A DNA stretch of 64,000 nucleotides from Deltaproteobacteria bacterium (GTDB taxonomy: Bacteria > Desulfobacterota > Desulfarculia > Adiutricales > Adiutricaceae): NCBI GenBank assembly GCA_031276865.1, contig JAISMF010000060.1:1-64000 (forward strand). The letters are read 5' to 3'. Positions 51,366 through 62,140 of this stretch are shown one piece after another. Below the pieces are notes generated by a model that did no database searches, was not told the origin of the DNA, and saw only the letters and a list, made by a program, of their open reading frames with translations. Positions within the stretch are counted from its first letter, which is position 1; every line of letters starts with the position of its first letter. A program made the translations under genes and the position numbers.

Positions 51366-52416
51366 ATCCTCGCCACCGCGTTTTCGATAGGCGCCGAAGG
51401 TCGCAAACCGCCCGCCGCTTTTTTCCCCGCCGCCGTAAAAAAATCGTTTCTTCCGCTTCGACCGTCTTCGCGAAACAGAGAGCCCTTCCGGAGAACCCCG
51501 GGATCGTCCGGATGGGGCGTCGCCGAAAAGGCGGCGCGTTTTCGATTTTTCAAAAAAAATAAAATCCATCGAACATACGGGCGGCCGTGTTTTTCGAAAC
51601 ATATTTCCGATACGTTTTTAGTGTTGAAATTCAACCGCTCCAGGCTGGTTTGGCGTTTTTGATTTTTCCCGTCTTTCGCGAATCTCAACCGCGTTCCGGT
51701 CTATTGAATTCCCCCCCACATCTCCCCCTTGAATTCCTCATCATCTCCCCCTTGAATTCCCCATCGTTTTCCCCTTGATTTCCCCATCGTTTTCCCCTTG
51801 ATTTTTCCAAATCGTTTCCGCGTCCGTTTTAAAATTCTTCGGAAAATTTTTTAGAACTTTTTTTATTTCTCCGGAATTGTTTTAAACTAAATTAGTGTAT
51901 CGCCTGCTAAATGAGCGTTTCTTTCGAGGTTTCAAGGATTATTTTTCGTCATTGGCTTTTAATTTTAATAAACTATTTTCAAACAAAAAATGTTTAATTA
52001 AAAATTTTAATTGAAAACGCTAAATCACTTTTACATCCGCCGTTAAGTTTCTTATTTTTTACGATGGTATATATATTGCATTTTATTAAGCGGACGACCG
52101 GCGAAAAAAACGCGTTCGACTTGGTTTTCGACGAGGATTAAGACGGCGCCGGTGAAAACCTTTGTTCGCGCGTTATAAAATTTTTTTATTTTTTAAAGAT
52201 GACATCGGATTTTTTTGATCCGGTTAAAACGTTTGAATTGGCTGTTTCCGGCTGATTTTTCGGAAACGGTTTTGGTGAAACGCCTTAAATCGCCCTTTAA
52301 AAAATTTTTTAACGGGTTTTTTAGGAAAAGTTGTTTTTTTTGGCCGAAGCCGAAGGCGGGAGAGTCCGTTTTTGAACATAAATTAGGGACGCGCCCGTTT
52401 AAAGAGAGGTGGCTAG
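51366..52416. other. Gap before pilY1 with pyrimidine repeats
   Basis: No gene. It holds a tandem repeat at 51715-51810 and an AT-rich zone at 51830-52080 that probably contains the pilY1 promoter. Confidence 0.45.
51715..51810. repeat. Four tandem 22-24-bp pyrimidine-rich units
   Basis: Units built on ATC-(T/G)-TCCCCCTTGAATTCC-x-C; the CCCCTTGA block recurs at spacings of 22, 24 and 23 bases. On one strand it is almost purely C and T apart from the TTGAA. Confidence 0.75.
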
Positions 52417-55400
52417 GTGTTTAAAGAGATTTATCGGGGCGGGAGCCTTGGGCGCGTCCGCGGGTTTTTCACAGCCGGTCGCGAGGCGGCGGGTTTGATT
52501 TATAATTTGGGTATTCTTCCAAGCGCCTGGGCGGGTTTGATTCTTATTTTGGGAATTCTTCTAAGCCCCGGGGCGGGGTCGGCGTCCACGGCTTCCGATA
52601 GGGCGTATTATCAATCCCAGCCCGTCATGGCCTCGGGGAGGACCATCCCTAGGGTTCTTCTGGTGATATCCAAGGATATCAAGATGTTCCAGCAGGCCTA
52701 TAACGAGTTGATAGACATAGACGAGGATGGCCGCGTGGACACGGGTTTCAACCCGTCCGTCCTCTATTACGGCTATTTCGATTCCAAATCCTGCTACGCC
52801 TACACCGGGAGCGTCAACACCCACGTCTCCGAAAACAGGACCAATTACTTCAGAAGGGCCGGTCCGACTCTGGAAGACGAGGATCAAGAGACTCTGGACG
52901 CCAAAAAGAGCGCCGCCGGAATCGCCTCCCACGTGCCCGCCGCCAGGGCGGCGCATTACAAAACGGGGGAGAGGATAGGGATCTGCCAGGCGCCCCACTC
53001 CCTACAGGGGGGGAATTTCAGCGGCAACTGGCTTAACTACGCGAGCGCCACCCGCATGGACGTTTTAAGGAAGATCCTCTACGGCGGCTCCCGCCAGACG
53101 GACGGCGCGGCCCGGACGGCGGGGGGCGTCATCGTCTTCGGGGAGACCATTTTGGAGTCCTCCTTCGTCCCCCGGGATTCCAACGTCTGGGGAACGGACG
53201 TCCTCGCGGACGACCGCTGGTCGAATGAGACGCCTTTGACCAACTACTACGACGTGTCGAAGTACACCCCCTTTCCCAAACCCGAGGCGGGAAAGGCGCA
53301 CTATTTCGCCCGCACCCGCTCAGGCATGCCGGAATCCGCCGATAACCCGCCCTTTCCGGTCTTGCAGCACATCCTAAACGGAGATGCCTCCATGTTCGGG
53401 GAGAACATCGTCCCCACCGGCGCGGGGCGCTACTACGACTGGGTTTTAAACGACGGCCCCAACCCCTCGACCTCGCGGCTCACCCCCTCCGGCCGGGACG
53501 CCATCCGCTCCCACAACGTCCGGGTCGCAGTCTGCGAGCCGGGCAACTTCGGGGAGGGGGAGAGCTGCCGGAAGTATCCCAGCGGGGATTTCAAACCCGC
53601 GGGGCTTTTGCAGAAGAACGGGGAAAGCGGGCAGATGTACTTCGGGCTTTTAACCGGCTCCTTTAGCGAGTCCACCTTCCGCCGGGGCGGCGTTATGCGC
53701 GCCCATATAAACGATCTGGGGGACTCGGTGGATCTTGAAACCGGCGTCTTTAAAAAGGGCGGGCTGATCCACGCCATCGACACCCTGCGCGTCGCCGGAA
53801 GCGCGAGGCATGCGGAATGGAATCCCTCGAACGCCTACTCGACGGGGGTCTCCTGGGGAAACCCCACGGGGGAGATGACGCTGGAGGCGGCGCGCTACTT
53901 CCAGAGGCTCTCCCAGAAAGCCTCCGAATCTAAAATCGGCCCCACCCCGAGCTACGTGCCGTCGAGCGAGACGGCCTACAACTACCAAACCGCGCCCTAC
54001 CTCAAAAACTGGACCGCGGTTCCGAATCTCCCGGCGGGGGAGTGCGCCAAACCCATCATCCTTTTGATAGCCGAGGAGGACAGCGACTTCGACGGCGACG
54101 ACCAGGTGAACGCTTCCAACCCCGGACTCGAGCGTCCCGTTTTATCGAGCTACGGCCCAGCCGCGGCCTTGGGGCTCCCGAAGCGGTTTCAACTGGGCTA
54201 TTATCTGGACAAGATCACCCAAAACGAGGGCCTCCGGACCGCGGTCTCGGGCCGGAACTACTTCTACTCCGCCTCGCACGCGGACGACTGCCGCCCCAAA
54301 CCCTTGACCAGCCTCTCCCAGGTGAAGGGCCTGTGCCCCAACAACCCCGCCTTCGAGGGGACCTACTCCGCGGCGGCCGTGGCCTACTACGTCCACACCC
54401 ACAACTTCTCCGCCTTGGAGACGGACAAGCCCGTGGACGTCTACGCCGTCACCATGAGCACCTCCTTTCCGCGGCTGGACATACCCGTCCGCGACGCCCA
54501 GGGGAACGTGGCGAAGCGGATATCCATCCTCCCGGCCTCCATGAGCGACCGCAGCCACGCCACCACCAGAAACAGGATTTTGGGTTTTCTGAACTACTAC
54601 ATTTTGGAGTGGCAGGTGGACACCCGGGGCACGCCCTACCATATAAAGATCAAGGTGAACTTCGAGGACGCGGCCATAGGCTACGACGCCCAGGGGGGGG
54701 CTACAAGTCCTCCGACTGGGATTCGGATCAGCTGATAGAGTACGAGATCGACCTTTTAACGACCGCCGACGCTCCGCTTTCCAAAAGGAAGACCCAGCGC
54801 CACCCCACCACCGGCTCCCAGGCGGCCGGGATCCTCAAAGCGACTTCCCCCCACATCCCCTACCACGCCTTCCGGACCCCCAACAACGGGACCTTCGCCG
54901 TGGAGCCGGAGGAGGTGAAGGGGCTTTCCATTTCCACTTGGAAGAAGCAGAACTCCTCCATGCTCCCCCAGTCCATGGGCTACGTGATAAGCGGGAGCAC
55001 CCGAGACGGCGCCTACATGGAAATCCAGCACCAAAGCGGCATCGCCAAAAACTCCACTCCGGCGACCTGCGACTGGCCGGCCGGCTACGGAACCGCGTCC
55101 GCCCACGGCTCCCGCTGCGGCGCGGCCGTGTCCAGCTCCACGCCCTTCGGGAAGGGGGATCCCGAAAGCCTGAAGGTGATAAGGAGCTTCGCCTTCGCCG
55201 ACGACCCCGCCAAGGCGGGGGTCTTTCTCCCGTCCCCCTTGTTCCTCGCGGCCAAGTACGGATCCTTTTCCGATCACGACTCCGACGGGGTGCCGGACCC
55301 GGGCGAGTGGGAGGACTCCGCGGGGAGGCCCCGCAACTACTTCCAGGCCACCAACGTCTCCCAGCTGCCCGAGCAATTGGAGAGGGCCTTCCAGGACATC

Positions 55401-58055
55401 GCCCGCTCGATCACCACCGGCACCGCCACCTCGGCCTCGGTGGACGCGGTCATGGGCGGGGGGATTTCGCTTCAGACCCTCTACTACCCCGAATACGTCA
55501 ATCCCCGGGCCCCGGGGGAGAAATTGCGGTGGGTGGGATCGGTTTTCGCCCTCTTCGTGGACAAGTGGGGGAACTTGAGGGAGGATAGCGACCAGGACGG
55601 GGTCCTGACCGTCCGGAACGGGGAGGACGGATCCAAGGGGGATCACGTGGTCGCCTTCAACAGCCCGCTGGAGAGGGCGGAGACTCCCCCGGCGTGCTAC
55701 GACTTCGGCCATCTCGTCACCCGCTGCTACGATCCCCTGGGGACGAACGAGCTCTCCCTGTTTCCGGGGGGGAAAAGGCATCCGGAGAACATCCATCGGG
55801 TGAAGGCCGTCTTCGACGTCGGCTCCTGGCTCTCCCGCCTGGACGGGGAAAAGCTCGTGACCAAGGGCCCCCGCGCCTACGGCGCTCCGGCCACCGTGGC
55901 GAACAGCCAGAGGCTCATCTATTACGGAAAACCCGCGGGCCGAAAAACCGTCCTTTCCATCTTCGGTACGGACGAGGCCTCCTTGAACGATTTGGGTCCG
56001 CTGATGATTTTCGACGACTATCAAGGGACTCTTCCGGGTTTTTCCGCTAAAAACGCGGCCTTAAGGGCCTTGGCGGAATGGATCGTCGGGAAAGATCAGC
56101 CGGGTTTGAGATCCAGGGAGGTGGGCGATCCCTGGTCGGACGACATCCGCCGGGTCGTCTGGCGCCTGGGGGACGTCGTCAACTCCAAGCCGATGATAGT
56201 TTCCAACCCGGCCGCGAACTACGATCTCCTCTACCGGGACCGGACGTATCGGGACTTTCGGAACGCCCACGCCTTAAGGCGCCAGATGGCCTATTTCGGG
56301 GCCAACGACGGCATGCTCCACGCGGTTAACCTGGGCTTTTACGGATCCGCTCCCGGAGGGGGCGCGTCCTACGCCCTCGCGCCCCCGGACGGCCGCGAGC
56401 TTCCCGCCCACGAGCTGGGAGCGGAAGTCTGGGCCTACATACCCACCTCGCTTCTTCCGCATCTCAGGTGGCTGCCCGATCCCCAGTACTCCCACGTCTA
56501 CTACGTGGATCTAAAACCCCTGGTGACGGATGTGAAGATCGGCGGGAAATGGCGCACCGTCCTTTTGGGCGGGCTCAGACTCGGCGGCAGGCCCGTGGCG
56601 ACCCCGGACGCCGCCTCGGCCGGAGCGGAGTTTTACTACTCGGAAGTCTTCTGCCTGGACGTGAGCGATCCGGAAAAGCCCCCGGAGCTTTTATGGCGCC
56701 ACGGCTCTCCGGAGGCGGGGCTCACCACCGGGCTTCCGGCCTTCGTTTCCAGCCGGGGCGAATGGTACGCGGTCATCCCCAGCGGACCCGTTACCGACCA
56801 GAGCGTCCCGTCGGCGAACGGAGTCCCGGGGCGCGTGGTCTTCGGATCGGTTTCGCCTTACGACGGGCACAGCCGCCAGCGGGCCCGGCTCATCGTTTTG
56901 GACGCGGAAAAGGGCCTTCCGGCGGTGGACGTCTCGAAGCCGGAAAACGCCGACTACCTGAGGGCGGCGGAGGAGGACAGCTTTTTCAACAACCCCTTCC
57001 TGCCCCTGGCCCAGCGGAGGGAACCGAACTGGTCCAACCACGTCCTCTACTACGGCCTCACCGTGAGTCGGGATCCGTCCACGGGAGTCGACTCCGGGGC
57101 GGTCTACCGCTTGCAGATGGCGTCCGCTACGGACGGAAGCCCGCTTCCGGTTTCCCAGTGGAAGCTCAAAAAACTCTACGACACGAAAAAACCCGTTACC
57201 GGCCAGGTGAACTCGACCTACGACTCTTGGGGGAACCTCTGGGTGATCTTCGGCACGGGAAGGCTGTGGAGCCAAGAGGACGTGGGTCCCTGCCGGAACG
57301 TGGCGGCGTCTCTCGCGTCGGCCTGCGAAAAAAACCACGAGCAATACCTCTACGGGATAAAGGAGCCTTTGACGGAAAACGGCCTTATGACTTTCCAGGA
57401 TATGTCCAAAGCGCGGGTGATGGACGTGAGCGGAGCGAAGGTCTTTAAAGACGGACGGGTGAAGGGTCTTTCCGCCCAGCCCGGTCTCTCCCCCGGCGCC
57501 GGCGGGACCATGAACTACCCGGCCTTGTCCGATCTCTTGAGGAGCTTAACCTTCGGCGGCTACAAAAGGAGGCTCGCGAGCGGAAAAGTCTTCCGCCCGA
57601 AAGAGAACCACGCCTACGAGATGATAACCACCCAGCCGAAGCTCGTGGCCGTCGGCGGGGGAGTCTCTTTCGCGGCCTTCACGTCATTCGAGCCCCGGGC
57701 CGAGAACTGCGGCGAGAACGGCTACGGCTACCTCTATATTCTAGACACCTTCACCGGGCTTCCCCATCCCTCGCTTGGCGCGGTCTTCCACGCCGGGACG
57801 GATTCAGCCAAACCCTCCCCGTTCGAAGAGGGCGAGGCGGGGGGGGTGATTCCCACGGGAAAGGGCGCGCCCACCGAGGCCTACATCTCGGTCTCGGCCG
57901 CGGGGATCACCGTCTCCGCCACCGCTCCGGACATGAGCGCTTATTCCGTCTCGTTGGCCGGCGTCGGCGGACTGCGAAACGGAGCGCTCTTCTGGAAGGA
58001 GGTTCTAAACTCGGGCTTCATTTTAGATCCGGAAGCCATGATAAGCGGTTTGTAG
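52417..58055 (+). CDS. pilY1: PilY1-like type IV pilus tip adhesin, frame interrupted at a G8 tract
   Basis: A secreted pilus-associated protein of about 1880 residues if restored. GTG 52417 has AGAGG 7 bases upstream, and a signal-like hydrophobic segment ends near GAGSAS. The N-terminal part reads RVLLVISKDIKMFQQAYNELIDIDEDG, YYGYFDSKSCYAY and GNWLNYASATRMDVLRKILYGG, which is typical of deltaproteobacterial PilY1. The first frame ends at 54735. The second continues from GGYKSSDWDSDQLIEYEIDLL to 58055. The switch falls in eight G at 54693-54700 and one extra G joins them. The second part has Ca-type loops (DHDSDGVPDPGEW, DSDQDGVL) and the PilY1 propeller (ANDGMLHAVNLGFY, AYIPTSLLPHLRWL, VIFGTGRLWSQED). 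PilY1 acts in pilus extension, adhesion and twitching. It could be phase-variable, mutated or a sequencing slip. Confidence 0.85.
54693..54700 (+). repeat. G8 homopolymer at the pilY1 frame break
   Basis: CAG, eight G, then CTAC. With eight G the frame stops at 54733-54735 after CCGACTGGGATTCGGATCAG. With nine G (or six) it runs on to 58055 and the protein sequence is continuous in style. Confidence 0.8.
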
Positions 58056-58093
58056 CGGGTTCGACTTTTCCGGCCGCAAGCGTTTGGTAACCG

Positions 58094-58136
58094 ACGCGGG
58101 CAGTTCAGGTGCACCTGAAACGCCCGCGTTTTTATT
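58094..58136 (+). terminator. Terminator after pilY1 with a palindromic loop
   Basis: ACGCGGGC (58094-58101) pairs with GCCCGCGT (58122-58129). The loop contains a perfect 16-bp palindrome TTCAGGTGCACCTGAA (58104-58119). A T-run follows from 58129. Confidence 0.8.
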
Positions 58137-58214
58137 TCCGCGCCCCGAAACTCCTCTCCCGCGCCAAAACGTCTTCCTCTTCGGGGAGCGTTTTGTAATT
58201 ACGTCAAAAGTGAA

Positions 58215-58499
58215 ATGAACATCCCGCCGGGGGAATTCATATCTTCCGGATTCAAGCGGCGGGCGTTTTTGGTCCGCGATGATTATTACGATTACGCGGC
58301 GGAAAGTTTGGAAAACGCGGCCAAACGCGAAGCGGACGTTTTCAAAGGGAACGCCGAAGCGGGAGAACTGTTTTCGAGGTTGGCCGGCTTAGAGAGGGTC
58401 GTGAACAAAACAAGTCGCGAAAAGGCGGAAAAAGGGACGATGAAAGATCCCGGGCGCGCCTGCTTAAAAAGTTTTTTTAAGAGGAACGGATCTTTTTAA
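58215..58499 (+). CDS. Possible small protein of unknown function
   Basis: A 94-residue frame from ATG 58215 with genome-like codon use (MNIPPGEFISSGFKRRAF, YDYAAESLENAAKREADVFKG). Charged, helical, no signal peptide and no family recognised. No clear ribosome site. It may be a relic. Confidence 0.3.
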   Translation: MNIPPGEFISSGFKRRAFLVRDDYYDYAAESLENAAKREADVFKGNAEAGELFSRLAGLERVVNKTSREKAEKGTMKDPGRACLKSFFKRNGSF

Positions 58500-58915
58500 A
58501 ACATCCGATTTTAAAGAAAGCCGCGGCCCCGGGCGGGTTTTTACGCTTTTTTCCGCGCTTCCGTTTAAGAAGCTTCAGGGAAAATTCATGGCGCGTCCAG
58601 AAGAATCGGCCTGGCGCCTTTGGTCGGATGAAAAAATGCGCAAGGGGGCTTAACCTTGCGCATTTCTTACTACTTTGTCGGGGTGACATTTTGGGGAAAA
58701 TCCCCCAAGAGCTTAAAGGTCTATAGGCGTCTCCTTTCCAGGTTTCCCTGAATGAGAAAAATTGAATAGTCCCCCCCGTTTTAAAACCGGGGGAACGCGT
58801 CCGTCTTAACCGGACGCGCGGCCTATTTCCCCGCTTGAGGATCCCCCCGCCCCCGTTCCCCCGGGTTTTATAAAAACCCGGGGGAGGGGAGGGTGGGCAT
58901 GCTGGAAGTCTACGG
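58500..58915. other. Cluster of hairpins between converging genes
   Basis: AAATGCGCAAG/CTTGCGCATTT (about 58635-58666, followed by TTCTT on +), CCCCCG/CGGGGG (about 58767-58790), GCGTCCG/CGGACGC (about 58797-58818) and a 12-bp stem CCCCCGGGTTTT/AAAACCCGGGGG (58858-58884). The last lies about 30 bases after the stop of the - strand flagellin-like gene and may be its terminator. No gene. Confidence 0.55.
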
Positions 58916-59536
58916 TCAATGCAGGGTGGGATTTATGAAAACCGGATCGTTTATATTCTTCGGGAGGTTGATTTTTTCCAAGGTCTTTTTAAGCTCCTCG
59001 ACGCCCTTGGCGTCGGGGTAGCACATGGCGATGATCCCCATGAAGTTGGTGGTCTCCACGATGGCCTCGATTATGAGGGTTTTCTGGCCCTTGATCTCGT
59101 AGTCGAGGTTCTCCAAGACCGGAGCCAGATAGGAGAGCACCTTGGCGGCCGCCTTGGACGAGGCCTCCGTTAAAAGGGAGAGGCTGGTGCCGGGGAAGTT
59201 CGTCTGTCCGGCCTCCCTGGCCACCACGTCCGCGAGCGAGGCGAACTCGCCGTTTAAAGACTCCCGATCGTCCGCGCTCAACATGGCGTCGTTTCGGGCG
59301 CCCTTTTCGGAGAGCTCCATCATCCTGGTGATGGTTCGGGAAAGCACGCTGTAACGCTGGTAGGCCGTGTTCAGGTCGGCTATGACCTGGGGGAGGTCCT
59401 CCATCTGCTTTCTGGCGGCGCGCACGGCCTCGGTCACGTCCTCGGGCATGCCCTTCGCGGCCGGAAAATTCAGGACGCTGGCTAGAAGGGACGTTATGTT
59501 GTTCATCTCTTCGAATTCGTTTAGCATCATCAACAT
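58916..59536 (-). CDS. Small flagellin-like protein downstream of flagellin
   Basis: A 206-residue protein of unknown function. ATG 59536 is fixed by GGAGG at 59549-59545, 8 bases upstream; the upstream in-frame TTG lies inside that site. It is helical throughout, without signal peptide or membrane helix. ITRMMELSEKGARNDAMLS followed by SLNGEFASLADVVAREAGQTNFPGTSLSLL lines up with the flagellin segment IRMKELAEQAATGTFTT and NSEYQLMAAEIDRIANATEFNGIKIL of the adjacent gene, so it appears to share the flagellin N-terminal coiled-coil domain. It lacks the terminal D0 sequences needed for filament assembly and is therefore not a second filament protein. It lies 55 bases after the flagellin stop and is likely co-transcribed. 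It could be a flagellin-related regulator, cap or chaperone. Confidence 0.6.
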   Translation of the reverse strand: MLMMLNEFEEMNNITSLLASVLNFPAAKGMPEDVTEAVRAARKQMEDLPQVIADLNTAYQRYSVLSRTITRMMELSEKGARNDAMLSADDRESLNGEFASLADVVAREAGQTNFPGTSLSLLTEASSKAAAKVLSYLAPVLENLDYEIKGQKTLIIEAIVETTNFMGIIAMCYPDAKGVEELKKTLEKINLPKNINDPVFINPTLH

Positions 59537-59591
59537 TTGAGTTACCTCCAAATCTTAAAGCCCGTAACCGAGGCTGATTGAATCTTTTTTC

Positions 59592-61460
59592 CTAGCCGTT
59601 TAGGAGGGACAGGGCCATTTCCGGCAGGGCGTTGGCCTGGGAGAGGATGGCCACCGCCGTCTGGCTTAAAACCTGATTGCGCACGAAGTCCGTCATTTCG
59701 CCCGCGATGTCCACGTCGGAAATCTGGCTTTCGGCTATCTGCAAGGTGTCGTGCATGCTCTCCAGATTGGCCAGGGTGTTTTCCAGACGGTTGAGGTAGG
59801 CCCCCAGCCTGGAGCGGCAGGTCTCCTTTTTGGCGATGGCCCTGTCTATCCCCTCCAGGGCCTCCTGGGCCGTGCTCTGGGTGCGGACGCCGGCTCCGGC
59901 CCAGTCGCCGTCGGAGGCGTTCTGGATCTCGATGAAGGTCTCTCTGTTTAAACCCCTCACCCAACCCGATCCGGCGCCTATCAAGGCGGGTCCGCCGAAA
60001 AACCTTCCGCCGTAGCGGTAGAAATTTATGTCGTAGGCCGAGTTTTTGGAAGAGGAGCCGGCGTTTAAAATCCAGAGGTCCCTCTCCTTTCCCGGATCCC
60101 TTCCCTCGAGGCGCACGCTGTAGGTGCCGTAGCCCGTGGGCTGGGATTTCAAGACCCCCCAGTATTCCCCGCCGTTTCCAAAATAGGAGCCGCCCGCGGC
60201 TCTTTCTCCGGTCTCGTCGTTGTGCCACATGATGGCCGAGGCGAAGCCGGGTTTGCCGTTAATATCCTTGCCCAGCTGGTCGTCCGAGCCGAAGACGTCG
60301 TCGTGGTTTCCGCCCTCGCGGTTGAAGACGTAGACCGAGCGGTAGCCCGCCTCGTAGACGTAGTCCTCGACCCGGGCCCAGAAGGTGTCGCTATTGTCGT
60401 TCACCGAGCGGGCGAAGGCCTCGGCCACGTCGGTAATCTCGCCGTACTCCGGCGGGGGTACGATGGAGTGGAAGTCGTAGAGTTCGGCGTTCTCGCAGGC
60501 CTCTTTCGCCATCTCTCCGGATCCGAGGTAGTAGACCTCGTCTCCTAGGCAGATTCGATGGGCGTTGGCGGCGGAGTTTTCCGCTCCGCCCACCAGGGAG
60601 TCGAAGGTCTCCCCCGCGCGGAAGTCCAGGCGCACCCGAGACTGGGTCCCGCGGTTCACCTGATCTAAGAGCTTTTCCAAAGAGGTTCCGCTCTGGATCT
60701 GGTAGGCGCCGGCCACGTAGCGTCCCCGGGAGAGACTGGCGTCGTTGGATTCCGCCAAATCCCAGTTGTAGCCGTAGGAGAAAATCTGGCCCGAGACCCA
60801 GCCGGAGACCTCCTGGTGGAGGCTGGGGATGCCGCCCGCGCAGCAGCCGTCGGCCACGGCCGGATCGGCCAAGGCCGTGGTGGACCAAACGTCGTTTTTA
60901 AAGTCGCCGCCGATGCTTAAGCCCGAGGCGACCGAGGCCCGCAGGTCGCAGACCTTGATGAAGTAGTAGTCCTCGGCTATGCTGTCTCGGGCGCCGAAGT
61001 GCACCTTGAGGCCCTGGCCGTGGTGCATGTAGTTGACGCTGCCGTCCAGGATCTTTATGCCGTTGAACTCGGTCGCGTTCGCGATGCGGTCTATTTCGGC
61101 CGCCATGAGCTGGTATTCGGAGTTTATTATCTCCCGCTGGAGGGTGGTGAAGGTGCCGGTCGCGGCCTGCTCGGCCAATTCCTTCATTCTTATGAGCTTC
61201 TCGTCTATGATGGTCATGGCCGCGTCGGCCGTCTGAAGGAGGCTTATCGCGTCGGCGGTGTTTCGGATGCCCTGCTCCTTATTGAGGATGTCGGTGCGCA
61301 TGAGTTCCCGGATGCCGTATCCCGCCGGATCGTCCACGGGGGAGTTTATCCTGAGTCCCGAGGAGAGGCGCTGGGTGTTGACCGCGAGCCTCTGGTAGCT
61401 CTGGCCAAGATTGTAGTTGGCGAAGAGCGCCGGCATATTGTGGTTTATCACGAGTCCCAT
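59592..61460 (-). CDS. fliC: Flagellin
   Basis: The major flagellar filament protein, 622 residues from ATG 61460. The N-terminal D0/D1 reads INHNMPALFANYNLGQSYQR, LSSGLRINSPVDDPAGYGI and IRMKELAEQAATGTFTTLQREIINSEY. The C-terminal D1/D0 reads ENTLANLESMHDTLQIAESQISDVDIAGEMTDFVRNQVLSQTAVAILSQANALPEMALSLLNG. The central about 350 residues (from 170) are a variable, surface-exposed domain with several aromatic and Gly-rich stretches. Cysteines are present (DGCCAGG, CLGDEVYYL, KEACENAEL, KKETCRSRL), which is unusual for flagellins and could allow disulfides. A sigma-28 promoter lies at 61531-61557. Confidence 0.93.
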   Translation of the reverse strand: MGLVINHNMPALFANYNLGQSYQRLAVNTQRLSSGLRINSPVDDPAGYGIRELMRTDILNKEQGIRNTADAISLLQTADAAMTIIDEKLIRMKELAEQAATGTFTTLQREIINSEYQLMAAEIDRIANATEFNGIKILDGSVNYMHHGQGLKVHFGARDSIAEDYYFIKVCDLRASVASGLSIGGDFKNDVWSTTALADPAVADGCCAGGIPSLHQEVSGWVSGQIFSYGYNWDLAESNDASLSRGRYVAGAYQIQSGTSLEKLLDQVNRGTQSRVRLDFRAGETFDSLVGGAENSAANAHRICLGDEVYYLGSGEMAKEACENAELYDFHSIVPPPEYGEITDVAEAFARSVNDNSDTFWARVEDYVYEAGYRSVYVFNREGGNHDDVFGSDDQLGKDINGKPGFASAIMWHNDETGERAAGGSYFGNGGEYWGVLKSQPTGYGTYSVRLEGRDPGKERDLWILNAGSSSKNSAYDINFYRYGGRFFGGPALIGAGSGWVRGLNRETFIEIQNASDGDWAGAGVRTQSTAQEALEGIDRAIAKKETCRSRLGAYLNRLENTLANLESMHDTLQIAESQISDVDIAGEMTDFVRNQVLSQTAVAILSQANALPEMALSLLNG

Positions 61461-61491
61461 GTCCAACCCCCGATCGTCTTGACAAGTCTTC

Positions 61492-61523
61492 GAAGGAAGC
61501 TCGAAAGCCCTCGAACTTCCTTC
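61492..61523 (-). promoter_or_regulatory. Hairpin in the flagellin 5' untranslated region
   Basis: GAAGGAAG (61492-61499) pairs with CTTCCTTC (61516-61523), extended inward by TCGA/TCGA. It lies between the promoter and the start codon and could stabilise the mRNA or bind a regulator. Confidence 0.55.
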
Positions 61524-61530
61524 AGCATTC

Positions 61531-61557
61531 TTATCGGCTTCCGGAGGAAGGACTTTA
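61531..61557 (-). promoter_or_regulatory. Sigma-28 (FliA) promoter of flagellin
   Basis: On the - strand TAAAGTCC (61557-61550), an 11-base spacer and GCCGATAA (61538-61531). This is near-perfect against the FliA consensus TAAAGTTT-N11-GCCGATAA. About 60 bases separate it from the flagellin start. Confidence 0.85.
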
Positions 61558-62111
61558 AGCTTTCGGGCCTTTTTTTTAAATTTTTTCGAAAAGACTTCAT
61601 AAAGCCCTTATTCGGCGCTCAAGGCTCGGAAAGGCCTTCGTCTCGAGCTTGGGCCGAAACGCGGGAGGGGCTTTTTTTTGAAGCGCCTTTCGGTTCATCC
61701 GTACATTAATATATGGAGGATCCCCTAGGGGATGACCCGTCTTCCGGCGGGCGTCCGGGCCCACTTCCGGCGTCGGGGGATGCCGGGGGCCCCTGGGCGC
61801 GCCTTCCGGGCGGCTCCGGCGAAGGCCCTTTCCCGGACCGGGGGAGCTTTCCTTCGGGTAGTCTTTTCCCTTTGGAATCCGGAAAGTTTGGCGCGGAAGA
61901 TCTTCTTCACCTCTCTTTTTTCTCCCCGAGCCTTGTTTCCGCCGCCATCCCGTTGCCGCCCTTCCGTTTCCCCCGCCTTCCCGCCCGGCCTAGGGCCTCG
62001 GTCGGGCGGGACCCGTCTCGGGCGTCCCTCGTCCAGGGGGAGCCTCTTCGGGGCGATTTCGGTTTTTTTTCCGGATCCTTCATTGGCGGCGGCCGGGGTG
62101 GGCGAAGACAA
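61558..62111. other. Gap between flagellin and rpoH, upstream part
   Basis: A mostly GC-rich stretch with frames open by composition only. No gene recognised. Confidence 0.4.
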
Positions 62112-62140
62112 TTGACACTCCATCCGGTAAGGATTATATT
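62112..62140 (+). promoter_or_regulatory. Consensus sigma-70 promoter of rpoH
   Basis: A perfect TTGACA (62112-62117), a 17-base spacer and TATATT (62135-62140). The transcript would have about 240 bases of untranslated leader before rpoH. Confidence 0.75.

Noticed and set aside
52215-52424. 69-codon frame overlapping the pilY1 start
   Set aside because: TTG start without ribosome site, in AT-rich upstream sequence. The pilY1 GTG has a proper site.
54756-56024. Open frame of 422 codons opposite pilY1
   Set aside because: Shadow of the GC-rich pilY1 gene; Gly/Val/Arg-rich without features.
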